Of a stretch of DNA of 64,000 nt, positions 55,052 through 62,368 are shown piece after piece (the stretch's first letter is position 1; every line of letters begins with the position of its first letter). Below the pieces are notes generated by a model that saw only the letters and a program-made list of their open reading frames with translations, was not told the DNA's origin and did no database searches. This DNA is from Phyllobacterium myrsinacearum (lineage in GTDB: Bacteria; Pseudomonadota; Alphaproteobacteria; Rhizobiales; Rhizobiaceae), in contig NZ_PVBT01000003.1 in assembly GCF_002980555.1 (NCBI RefSeq), positions 248,001 to 312,000 of the forward strand. The letters run 5' to 3'. Both the position numbers and the translations under genes were made by a program.

Positions 55052-55561
55052 ATGCCCAAGACATATGCAAATCTGATGCAGAAATTCGATGATCTCGGGA
55101 TCAAAGTATCGACGATTCGGCATGCTCCAGTGTTCACGGTTGCCGAAGCTCAGGATTTGCGCGGGCAGGTGCCGGGCGCTCACACCAAGAACCTGTTCCT
55201 GAAGGACAAGAAGGACAATTTCTTTCTTGTCACTGTGGATGAGGAGGCACAGGTCGATCTCAAGACAATCCATACCAGAATTGGTGCATCAAGCCGTGTT
55301 TCATTCGGCAAGCCGGAAAAACTGATGGAATATCTTGGACTTGTTCCCGGTTCCGTCAGCGTGCTTGGCGTTATCAATGATGAGGAGCATCAGGTGAAGG
55401 TGGTTCTTGATGAGGCGCTGATGCACAATGAGATCATCAATGCGCATCCACTGAGCAATGATGCCACGACATCCATCGGGCGCCATGACCTCCTGCGGTT
55501 TCTAGCATCGACCGGTCACGAGCCCCTGATCTTGAAAATTGACGAATCCAACCCAACCTGA
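55052..55561 (+). CDS. Ala-tRNA(Pro) deacylase, ProXp-ala / YbaK family
   Basis: A 169-residue stand-alone trans-editing protein that hydrolyses misacylated tRNA-Pro. The YbaK/INS domain pattern is visible: IRHAPVFTVAEAQDLRGQVPGAHTKNLFLKDKKD, with the key lysine in the TKNLFLKD region, and PGSVSVLGVIND later. The size and the GAHTKNLFL segment fit ProXp-ala rather than the larger YbaK. ATG 55052 (MPKTYANLMQKF) is chosen over an upstream in-frame start. It stands between tRNA-Gly and cnoX. Confidence 0.88.
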   Translation: MPKTYANLMQKFDDLGIKVSTIRHAPVFTVAEAQDLRGQVPGAHTKNLFLKDKKDNFFLVTVDEEAQVDLKTIHTRIGASSRVSFGKPEKLMEYLGLVPGSVSVLGVINDEEHQVKVVLDEALMHNEIINAHPLSNDATTSIGRHDLLRFLASTGHEPLILKIDESNPT

Positions 55562-55628
55562 AGGCAGGCTGTCAGCTGGTCCAATCAGACCTGGCAAATG
55601 TGTAACCAGCGGATACGGGAGAATTTTG

Positions 55629-56597
55629 ATGAGCAACACCGACAACCCGTTCAGCGGCGGCTACGGCAGTGCAGCTGCGACAACAACGGTATCCTATGGC
55701 GGCGCGGCTCCCGCGGCGTCCCGAGCCTTGATCAAGGACACCACCACGTCGGGTTTTTCGGCGGATGTGATCGCCGAATCGAAGAACCAGCCGGTTCTGG
55801 TCGATTTCTGGGCTCCGTGGTGCGGGCCCTGCAAGCAATTGACGCCCATTATCGAAAAGGTGGTCAATGCCGCCGGCGGCCGGGTAAAGCTGGTCAAGAT
55901 GAACATTGACGAACACCCCGCCATTGCGGGGCAGCTGGGCATTCAATCAATTCCGGCTGTGATTGCGTTTTCCGACGGCAAGCCGGTCGATGGTTTCATG
56001 GGCGCATTGCCGGAATCAAAGGTCAAGGAGTTCATCGATCGCATAGCATCGCCGGATGGCGGCAGGGACGCAGCCATTCAATCGGCGCTGGATGCGGCCA
56101 CCGAGGCCGTTGCAGCGGGCGACATGGAACAGGCCGCCCAGATCTATTCGGCCGTTCTGGCGGAAGTGCCTGATCAAGTGGCGGCGCTTGCCGGTCTTGC
56201 CAATTGCCTGATTGACCTGGGTGATCTTGAACAGGCCAAGGCTGTTCTGGAACAGGTTCCAGCGAACAAGAAGGACGATGCAAGCGTGCGCGCAGCGGAA
56301 GCAAAGGTCGCCCTGGCGGATCAAGCGGCCAAGCTGGGCGATCCCGTTGCGCTGGAGGCAAAGCTTGCGGCGAACCCCGGGGATCATCAGGCGCGGTTCG
56401 ATCTTGCCATGTATCTGAACGCCGCCGGACAGCGGGACGAGGCGGCTGATCATCTTCTCGCCATCATGAAGGCCGATCGTGCGTGGAATGATGACGGAGC
56501 CCGCAAGCAGCTTTTGCAGTTTTTCGATGCATGGGGTCCGGCAGATCAGGCTTCTCTGACCGCGCGCCGGAAACTGTCTTCCCTGCTGTTTTCCTGA
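55629..56597 (+). CDS. cnoX: Chaperedoxin CnoX (thioredoxin plus TPR-like protein)
   Basis: A 322-residue protein with a thioredoxin domain (VLVDFWAPWCGPCKQLTP) and a C-terminal tetratricopeptide-like region (AAIQSALDAATEAVAAGDMEQAAQIY and repeats to about residue 320). It keeps an active WCGPC centre, as in Caulobacter CnoX, whereas E. coli CnoX has lost it. CnoX holds unfolding proteins under bleach stress and passes them to GroEL. ATG 55629 has GGGAG upstream. Alone in its region, followed by the LON-domain gene. Confidence 0.88.
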   Translation: MSNTDNPFSGGYGSAAATTTVSYGGAAPAASRALIKDTTTSGFSADVIAESKNQPVLVDFWAPWCGPCKQLTPIIEKVVNAAGGRVKLVKMNIDEHPAIAGQLGIQSIPAVIAFSDGKPVDGFMGALPESKVKEFIDRIASPDGGRDAAIQSALDAATEAVAAGDMEQAAQIYSAVLAEVPDQVAALAGLANCLIDLGDLEQAKAVLEQVPANKKDDASVRAAEAKVALADQAAKLGDPVALEAKLAANPGDHQARFDLAMYLNAAGQRDEAADHLLAIMKADRAWNDDGARKQLLQFFDAWGPADQASLTARRKLSSLLFS

Positions 56598-56658
56598 GTG
56601 AAATAGGGCACAATAGCGACCGGTCCCCGCCGCCGCGGATCAATCACTGGAGCTGGTA

Positions 56659-57321
56659 ATGCAAGCAGGCAATGTTCGCTATCGGACGCTGGACAATATT
56701 CCTGAAAGCGTGCCGATTTTTCCCCTTTCGGGAGCCCTGTTGCTTCCGGGTGGCCAGTTGCCGCTGAATATCTTTGAACTGCGTTATCTGGCCATGGTGG
56801 ACGCGGCTCTGAGTGGAAAGCGTATCATCGGCATGATCCAGCCGCGCTTTGACGAAGGCGATGTGGATGCCGATGAACTGTGTGAAGTCGGCTGTCTCGG
56901 CCGCATCACCTCGTTCGCCGAGACTGGCGACGGGCGCCTTGTCATCACATTGCAGGGCATTTGCCGCTTTCGGATTGTCAAAGAGCTCTCCACCCGCACA
57001 CCGTTCCGCCAGTGCAAGATTGCGCCGCTTCTGGCGGATCTCGATGAGGCGGATGATTCGGATGTCGACCGGCTGGCGCTGCTGCGTGTTTTCCGGGCCT
57101 ACCTTGATGCCAATAATCTGGAAGCGGATTGGGACGGTATCTCCCGGGCGGGCAATGAAACGCTGGTGAACGCCCTTGCCATGATGTCGCCGTTCGGCGC
57201 TGCGGAAAAGCAGGCTTTGCTGGAAGCCGCCGATTTGAAGACGCGGGCCGAGACATTGATCGCAATCACCGAAATCATGCTGGCCAAAGACCAGGATGGT
57301 TTCGAGTCGAACCTGCAGTAG
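56659..57321 (+). CDS. LON N-terminal (substrate-binding) domain protein
   Basis: A 220-residue protein made of just the Lon substrate-recognition domain without the ATPase or protease: [27 protein letters not shown] is the family entry, with IGMIQPRF and [24 protein letters not shown] following. Function is unknown; it may recognise damaged or unfolded proteins. It lies 61 bases after cnoX and 19 bases before the Trm112-like gene, probably in one operon. Confidence 0.9.
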   Translation: MQAGNVRYRTLDNIPESVPIFPLSGALLLPGGQLPLNIFELRYLAMVDAALSGKRIIGMIQPRFDEGDVDADELCEVGCLGRITSFAETGDGRLVITLQGICRFRIVKELSTRTPFRQCKIAPLLADLDEADDSDVDRLALLRVFRAYLDANNLEADWDGISRAGNETLVNALAMMSPFGAAEKQALLEAADLKTRAETLIAITEIMLAKDQDGFESNLQ

Positions 57322-57340
57322 CCGTGAGGGAGAGCAACCC

Positions 57341-57535
57341 ATGATCGAACCGAAACGCGAACCGTCAATCGATCGCAAGTTGCTCGAGCTTCTGGTTTGC
57401 CCCTTGACCAAGGGACCGCTTATCTATGATCAGGAGAAGTCCGAGCTGATCTCGAAGTCGGCGCATCTCGCCTATCCCATTCGGGACGGGATACCGATCA
57501 TGCTGCCATCGGAAGCGCGAGCCATCGAAGACTAG
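57341..57535 (+). CDS. Trm112/YcaR family zinc-ribbon-like protein
   Basis: A 64-residue Trm112-type protein: [24 protein letters not shown] followed by [21 protein letters not shown]. Bacterial relatives (YcaR) lack some of the zinc ligands of the eukaryotic methyltransferase activator; here only one cysteine (in LVCPLT) is left, so zinc binding is doubtful. GAGGGAGAG lies before ATG 57341. A TetR operator begins 42 bases further on. Confidence 0.88.
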   Translation: MIEPKREPSIDRKLLELLVCPLTKGPLIYDQEKSELISKSAHLAYPIRDGIPIMLPSEARAIED

Positions 57536-57576
57536 TTTATTTTTGCTGCAATCATTGTCGAACCTGCCAGAATGCG

Positions 57577-57596
57577 AGTCAGTTGAACAACTGACT
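57577..57596. promoter_or_regulatory. Palindromic operator just upstream of the TetR gene
   Basis: AGTCAGTTG-AA-CAACTGACT: two perfect 9-bp arms around AA, ending 14 bases before the TetR start. The size and symmetry are typical of a TetR operator, so self-repression is likely. Confidence 0.75.
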
Positions 57597-57610
57597 TCGA
57601 AAGCGTTGCG

Positions 57611-58183
57611 ATGACCAGGCGGAATGACAAACGCGATATCCTTGTTGCCACGGCTGCCGGCCTGTTCTGGCGGCGCGGCTTTACCGTGACGAGCCTTGCA
57701 CACATCGCGGCGGAATCGGGAATTCCGCTCGGAAACATCTATTATTATTTCAAGACAAAGGCCGAGCTGGCGCGCGGCGTTGCCGATATTTTCGTTGCTG
57801 AAACCGAGGATATGCTGACATCCATTGTCGAAGCGGATCAGGACCCGCGCAAGCGTCTGCTGCTGCTCATTGAAAAACTGTCGCATTCCCTCAAAAGCCG
57901 CGTTGAGAACGGCTGCCCCATTGCCCTGGGTATACGGGATTTTCGCCATGAATCGCCCGAAGCCGCCGAACGGGCGGCCGAAGTTTTCAGTCTCCTGATC
58001 GGGTTTATTGGAAGGGAACTTGGACGCACCGGCATACGCCCCTCCGCAGCGCTTGGAACCGCCCGCAATGCGCTGGCCGAATGGCAGGGCGGCATCATGC
58101 TCGCCCATGGGCTCAAGGACGCCACGGTGCTTGCTGAGAGCTTCCGGCGCATGGAGCGGCTTCTGGTGCCAATACGGGGCTAG
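57611..58183 (+). CDS. TetR/AcrR-family transcriptional repressor
   Basis: A 190-residue regulator whose N-terminus has the TetR helix-turn-helix (ILVATAAGLFWRRGFTVTSLAHIAAESGIPLGNIYYYFKTKAELA, about residues 10-53). The C-terminal ligand domain is of the kind that senses small reactive or lipophilic compounds, but the ligand cannot be told. A perfect palindrome lies just upstream. It is followed after 68 bases by a small zinc peptidase gene and lies downstream of the Trm112-like gene; no obvious enzyme target is adjacent. Confidence 0.9.
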   Translation: MTRRNDKRDILVATAAGLFWRRGFTVTSLAHIAAESGIPLGNIYYYFKTKAELARGVADIFVAETEDMLTSIVEADQDPRKRLLLLIEKLSHSLKSRVENGCPIALGIRDFRHESPEAAERAAEVFSLLIGFIGRELGRTGIRPSAALGTARNALAEWQGGIMLAHGLKDATVLAESFRRMERLLVPIRG

Positions 58184-58251
58184 TCCTCATGCCACTCGCA
58201 TCCTTGTTGCAAAGGCACTATATGAGGCCGGAATGTGCTCCAGGAGTTTTA

Positions 58252-58674
58252 ATGGCCAGAAGTAATCAAACCGCCGATTGGGGCAATCGCTTGTCGCCAG
58301 CCCTGAGCGAGATCGAATCGCTCGCGATAGAAGCCTATGCGCATCTGCCTGACGATTTTCGCAGTCTGTGCGGCGATATCACCATTCAGGTGTCAGAATT
58401 CCCCGATGATCAGATTGTCGAGGATATGGGGCTGGAATCGCCGTTCGATTTGCTCGGATTGTTTGAAGGCCGGGGCATCGGGGAACGGTTCTCGCTTCAA
58501 ACCGGCGAAAGACCCAACACCATCACGATTTACCGACGCGCCGTGCTGGATTACTGGGCGGAGTATGAGGAGGCTTTAGGGGATATCGTCACTCATGTTC
58601 TCATCCATGAAATCGGTCATCATTTCGGCCTGTCGGACGAAGATATGGAACGTATCGAGGCCAGTGTCGAATGA
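58252..58674 (+). CDS. Metallopeptidase family protein (DUF1025, HExxH)
   Basis: A 140-residue zincin-like protein ending with the metal-binding HVLIHEIGHHFGLSDEDM motif (HEIGHH with a downstream aspartate), the mark of the MPN-named DUF1025 metallopeptidases, whose substrates are unknown. ATG 58252 (MARSNQTADW) has AGGAG upstream; the frame from 58189 is not used. The 157 bases after it hold a possible gene remnant. Confidence 0.88.
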   Translation: MARSNQTADWGNRLSPALSEIESLAIEAYAHLPDDFRSLCGDITIQVSEFPDDQIVEDMGLESPFDLLGLFEGRGIGERFSLQTGERPNTITIYRRAVLDYWAEYEEALGDIVTHVLIHEIGHHFGLSDEDMERIEASVE

Positions 58675-58831
58675 TCGCCCGATGGTATGGACCGGGACCC
58701 TGCCATGGGGCGGTTTGACCGGCCTATCCTTTTGAGGACGGGCCGGTCCTGCGCGAAGACGCCGTGGCAAATAGGCCAGAACGGCAATATCAGGTGCTCA
58801 AACGGCGTCTTGCCGAGACCGCAGGTGCGGC

Positions 58832-59038
58832 TCAGTAATCGCCGAGTTTGATGCCAGGCTCATAATCGACGCCATCGACATCCTTCACAACAGCCTGACC
58901 GCACTGCATTACCCCGGTGACCGTATTGAATGCGTAGGTGGGCGAACCATAGATGTGCCAGCCCTTGTTGATGGCCGCCGTCACCTTGTGGCAGAAGCTG
59001 GCATCATCGGGTCCGGTCAAAAAACGATAAAGTTTCAT
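58832..59038 (-). CDS. DUF1737 small protein
   Basis: A 68-residue protein: [42 protein letters not shown], matching DUF1737, a family of small proteins of unknown function. It overlaps the end of the citE-like gene by four bases (59035-59038, ATGA), so it is translated with it and downstream of it. Confidence 0.87.
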   Translation of the reverse strand: MKLYRFLTGPDDASFCHKVTAAINKGWHIYGSPTYAFNTVTGVMQCGQAVVKDVDGVDYEPGIKLGDY

Positions 59039-59937
59039 GCTTTGTCTCCTGTCATTTGTGCTTTGGCCATCATCTTCTCCGCGTTGGCAAGATGCAGGCG
59101 TTCTATCATTCTTCCGTTCAGGGCAATGGCGCCCTTGTCAGCATTTTCAGGAAGGGAAAATGCCTCGATGATCGATCGTGCGGCGGCAAGAGCCGCCTCA
59201 TCCGGTGAAAAGGCGCGATTTGCCGCATCGATCTGCGCGGGATGAATAAGCGTTTTGCCGTCGAAACCCATTCTTGCGCCCTGACCGCATTCAACCGCGA
59301 AACCCGCCGCATCGGCAAAGTCATTATAGACGCCATCGATCACATCCAGCTTTCCGGCTTTGGCACAAAGGACGATCTGCATCAGCCATGGGACGAGATA
59401 GGCGCGATTGCCATCCATGCCGGTACCGGTTTCCTTGGCGATATCGTTCGTTCCGACGACAAAGCAATCCAGACGCCCGGTGGATCGTAAACCCAACTCG
59501 GCGATCTCGTCCGCATTGAGGATACCGCGCGGCGTCTCGATCATCGCCCACAGCCGGATGTTCTCGGACGCATCGGTCTCCTCAAGTATTTCAGTCACGC
59601 CGGTTACGTCCTGCGGTATTTCCACCTTGGGTAGAAGGATGGCGTCAGGCTTGCAGGCGCGTGCCGCGAGAAGATCCTCGGCACCCCATTCACTGGCAAG
59701 CGCATTGATGCGGATGATCCGTTCGGTCTTGCTTGCCGGATTGGCCGGATTGGCCGGATTGGCAAGAAAATAATCACGCAGCGCTTCGCGGGCATCTTCC
59801 TTGGCTTCAGGAGCAACGGCATCCTCAAGATCAAAAATAACCGCATCCGCGGCAAGGCCTGCAATCTTGGCAAGAGCCTTGGCGTTCGAGGCGGGAACAT
59901 AGAGAACCGAGCGGCGAGGGCGAGATGTTTTGCGCAT
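59035..59937 (-). CDS. HpcH/HpaI-type CoA ester lyase (CitE-like)
   Basis: About 300 residues of the CitE/HpcH aldolase superfamily, which cleaves or forms C-C bonds of acyl-CoA thioesters such as malyl- or citramalyl-CoA. It begins [19 protein letters not shown], then [19 protein letters not shown] (acidic metal ligand) and [11 protein letters not shown] and [13 protein letters not shown] start at ATG 59937; ATG 59952 is also possible. An in-frame tandem repeat encodes NPANPANPA (59735-59761). It is divergent from leuD and followed by a coupled DUF1737 gene. Confidence 0.87.
   Translation of the reverse strand: MRKTSRPRRSVLYVPASNAKALAKIAGLAADAVIFDLEDAVAPEAKEDAREALRDYFLANPANPANPASKTERIIRINALASEWGAEDLLAARACKPDAILLPKVEIPQDVTGVTEILEETDASENIRLWAMIETPRGILNADEIAELGLRSTGRLDCFVVGTNDIAKETGTGMDGNRAYLVPWLMQIVLCAKAGKLDVIDGVYNDFADAAGFAVECGQGARMGFDGKTLIHPAQIDAANRAFSPDEAALAAARSIIEAFSLPENADKGAIALNGRMIERLHLANAEKMMAKAQMTGDKA
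59735..59761. repeat. Three-copy 9-bp tandem repeat inside the CitE-like gene
   Basis: GCCGGATTG is repeated exactly three times in frame, giving Asn-Pro-Ala repeats in the protein. Such units can change copy number by slippage without breaking the frame. Confidence 0.9.
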
Positions 59938-60088
59938 GGCACTTTTTTGCATTGAACGAAGGGGCAAGACAAGCGCAATCATGCGGTGTGGCCTGCCCCA
60001 ATCTGCCACAGGGGGAAAGTCTTTGATTCGCTGCCAAGCTGGTGTAAAGCGAAGACACCCGTATTACCGAACACTACAGGCAGAGATC

Positions 60089-60694
60089 ATGGACAAGTTT
60101 ACCAAGCTCACCGGCGTTGCCGCACCGTTGCCGATCATCAATATCGACACGGATATGATCATTCCGAAGGATTATCTGAAGACGATCAAGCGCACCGGTC
60201 TTGGCACAGGGCTCTTTGCGGAAATGCGTTACAATGAGGACGGTTCGGAAAATCCGGACTTCGTCCTCAACAAGCCAGCCTATCGCAAGGCTCAGATTCT
60301 GGTGGCCGGCGATAATTTCGGCTGTGGCTCCAGCCGCGAGCATGCGCCATGGGCATTGCTCGATTTCGGCATCCGCTGTGTCATCTCGACCAGCTTCGCC
60401 GATATTTTCTACAACAACTGCTTCAAGAACGGCATCCTGCCGATCCGCGTCAGCCATGAAGACCTGGACAAGTTGATGGACGATGCGCAGCGCGGCGCCA
60501 ATGCAACGCTGACGATCGATCTGGAAGAGAAGACGATCAAGGGGCCGGATGGCGGGCAGATCAGTTTCGATCTAGACGAGTTCCGCCGCTACTGCATGCT
60601 GAATGGTCTTGATGACATTGGCCTGACCATGGAAAAGGCGGCGAAGATCGACAGCTTTGAGGCAGCCAACGCCCAAAGGCATCCCTGGGCCTGA
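60089..60694 (+). CDS. leuD: 3-isopropylmalate dehydratase small subunit
   Basis: Leucine synthesis: with LeuC it isomerises 2-isopropylmalate to 3-isopropylmalate. A 201-residue aconitase swivel domain starting [30 protein letters not shown], with the [13 protein letters not shown] motif. ATG 60089 is chosen over a long upstream frame that covers the divergent citE start. leuC is not in the window. Followed by a perfect terminator. Confidence 0.97.
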   Translation: MDKFTKLTGVAAPLPIINIDTDMIIPKDYLKTIKRTGLGTGLFAEMRYNEDGSENPDFVLNKPAYRKAQILVAGDNFGCGSSREHAPWALLDFGIRCVISTSFADIFYNNCFKNGILPIRVSHEDLDKLMDDAQRGANATLTIDLEEKTIKGPDGGQISFDLDEFRRYCMLNGLDDIGLTMEKAAKIDSFEAANAQRHPWA

Positions 60695-60721
60695 GTTCAG
60701 GCCGCGGCAATTGTTGCAACG

Positions 60722-60750
60722 AAAAAGGGCGCAGAAACTGCGCCCTTTTC
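60722..60750. terminator. Bidirectional terminator between leuD and asd
   Basis: AAAAGGGCGCAG (60723-60734) and CTGCGCCCTTTT (60738-60749) form a perfect 12-bp stem with an AAA loop, giving T tails on both strands for convergent leuD and asd. Confidence 0.93.
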
Positions 60751-60772
60751 TATTTTGGCTATATGCCAGGTT

Positions 60773-61807
60773 TCAGGCAGCAAGCTGCTTCGGCTGAATG
60801 AGCCCGCGTGCGACCAGAAGCTCGGCGATCTGAATGGTGTTGAGGGCTGCACCCTTGCGCAGATTGTCCGAAACAATCCAGAGTGACAGGCCATTCTCGA
60901 CAGTAATGTCTTCACGGATGCGCGAAATATAGGTGGCGTCTTCGCCCGCTGCTTCATAGGGGGTGATGTAGCCGCCATCCTCGTGCCGGTCGATAACCAG
61001 GCAGCCCGGAGCATCCGAGAGGATCTCACGGGCCTCTTCCGCACTCATCGGGCTTTCGAACTCGATGTTCACGGCTTCCGAATGGCCGATGAAGACGGGC
61101 ACGCGGACGCATGTTGCCGTGAGCTTGATCTTGGGATCGAGCATCTTCTTGGTCTCGGCGACCATCTTCCACTCTTCCTTGGTGTAGCCGTCTTCCATGA
61201 AGACGTCGATGTGTGGGATGACGTTGAAAGCGATGCGCTTGGTGAACTTCTTGGCTTCCACCGGATCGGCAACGAACACGGCCCGTGACTGCTGGAACAG
61301 CTCATCCATGCCGTCCTTGCCGGCGCCGGAAACGGACTGGTAGGTGGCGATCACAAGACGCTTGATCCTTGCCTTGTCATGCAGCGGCTTCAACGCCACC
61401 ACAAGCTGGGCGGTCGAGCAATTCGGGTTGGCAATGATGTTCTTCTTGGAGAAACCGACAATCGCGTCCGGATTTACTTCCGGCACGATCAGCGGCACGT
61501 TCGAGTCGTAGCGCCAGGCGGAGGAATTGTCGATAACGACACAACCCTGTGCGCCGATCTTCGGCGACCATTCCTTGGATATGTTGCCGCCTGCCGACAT
61601 CAGGCAGATATCGGTATCGGAAAAATCAAAGGAATCGAGCGCCTTGACCTTTAGCGTACGGTCGCCGAAGGAAACTTCCGTACCCTGGGACCGGCGCGAG
61701 GCGAGCGCCACGACTTCACTGACCGGAAAGCCGCGCTCTTCCAGTATTGTCAACATCTCGCGGCCCACATTGCCTGTGGCGCCTACAACCGCAACCTTGA
61801 AACTCAT
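60773..61807 (-). CDS. asd: Aspartate-semialdehyde dehydrogenase
   Basis: Reduces aspartyl phosphate to aspartate semialdehyde, the branch point to lysine/diaminopimelate, threonine and methionine. 344 residues: FKVAVVGATGNVGREMLTIL is the NADP fold, NPNCSTAQLVVAL carries the catalytic cysteine, and RNSSA-like SSAWRYD and SVSGAGKDGMDEL follow. ATG 61807 has AGGAGATAATACAG before it. Upstream on the same strand are a leader ORF and terminator hairpin (61841-62032) that probably control it. Confidence 0.97.
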   Translation of the reverse strand: MSFKVAVVGATGNVGREMLTILEERGFPVSEVVALASRRSQGTEVSFGDRTLKVKALDSFDFSDTDICLMSAGGNISKEWSPKIGAQGCVVIDNSSAWRYDSNVPLIVPEVNPDAIVGFSKKNIIANPNCSTAQLVVALKPLHDKARIKRLVIATYQSVSGAGKDGMDELFQQSRAVFVADPVEAKKFTKRIAFNVIPHIDVFMEDGYTKEEWKMVAETKKMLDPKIKLTATCVRVPVFIGHSEAVNIEFESPMSAEEAREILSDAPGCLVIDRHEDGGYITPYEAAGEDATYISRIREDITVENGLSLWIVSDNLRKGAALNTIQIAELLVARGLIQPKQLAA

Positions 61808-61840
61808 CTGTATTATCTCCTGTCCCTCACCGCTCTTTGC

Positions 61841-61865
61841 AAAAACCCGCTGGCCATTGCGGGTC
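61841..61865 (-). terminator. Attenuator-type terminator hairpin in the asd leader
   Basis: On the minus strand GACCCGC, an eight-base loop AATGGCCA and GCGGGTTTTT: stem of six to seven pairs with a five-T tail, 34 bases before the asd ATG. The loop holds GGCCA, which can pair with TTGGCC at 61901-61906 instead, so it can be switched. A GC-rich hairpin (CCCGGG pairs at 61872-61888) lies just before it. Confidence 0.65.
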
Positions 61866-61912
61866 TTTTCCCCCGGGCCGGACCCGGGAGGGGGCGAGCA
61901 GGCCAAGGGAAA

Positions 61913-62032
61913 TCAGACCGTTTTGGTGGTCGTTTTGGCCGGCATTTTTGTGGAAAGAACAGACGCGCCTGCGCATCCGGCACGCATGCCGGAACCGCTC
62001 GTCAAAAAGTGTGCAGTTGATTCGCTGCTCAC
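61913..62032 (-). CDS. Probable asd leader peptide, rich in Lys/Thr/Met codons at its end
   Basis: A 39-residue ORF that starts at GTG 62032, seven bases after a strong AAGGAG (62040-62045), and stops at 61913. The last eleven residues are KMPAKTTTKTV: three Lys, four Thr and one Met, all end products of the aspartate pathway that asd serves. It is followed by a terminator hairpin and then asd, with a promoter-like sequence just upstream. The segment GGCCAA inside the control codons (61935-61940) can pair with TTGGCC (61901-61906) downstream, the first of the switching pairs expected of an attenuator. Confidence 0.65.
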   Translation of the reverse strand: MSSESTAHFLTSGSGMRAGCAGASVLSTKMPAKTTTKTV

Positions 62033-62056
62033 GGGGCGTCTCCTTAACCTAACATG

Positions 62057-62084
62057 CTTGTATCCGCTTTCCAAAAAGAGTCAA
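62057..62084 (-). promoter_or_regulatory. Candidate sigma-70 promoter for the asd leader
   Basis: On the minus strand TTGACT (62084-62079), a 16-base spacer and TACAAG (62062-62057). Transcription would begin close to 62050, about five to ten bases before the leader Shine-Dalgarno. The rest of the gap to the MFS gene (62085-62368) shows only a GTCCTGCAGGAC palindrome near 62255 and the MFS ribosome site. Confidence 0.5.
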
Positions 62085-62368
62085 TTGTCCATTCAAAAGA
62101 GAAGAATATGTCGCGTTACGCACAATTTTGGACTTGTGCTGTAAAAAGCGGTCTTTGCTTTCGCGAATATTTGTTCAACACTTGTGCGGTGCATGGGGTG
62201 CATGACCTTTGGGGGGAGAGTTCCGGAGGACATTCACCGGCGTAGGATGAGTGGACGTCCTGCAGGACGCGGCCATTGATTTATACGCAGTGACAAATCC
62301 GAGGGACGTGGCCAGCTGTTGGGCTGACCGGGTTCCGGCGTAAATGCTGTTTTCTGGGAGGAATACAA

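Noticed and set aside
58719-58838. A 39-codon plus-strand frame ending LKRRLAETAGAAQ after the zinc peptidase
   Set aside because: The residues look protein-like, but there is no in-frame start codon of use after the upstream stop at 58716-58718. It could be a remnant of a lost gene; not listed as a feature.
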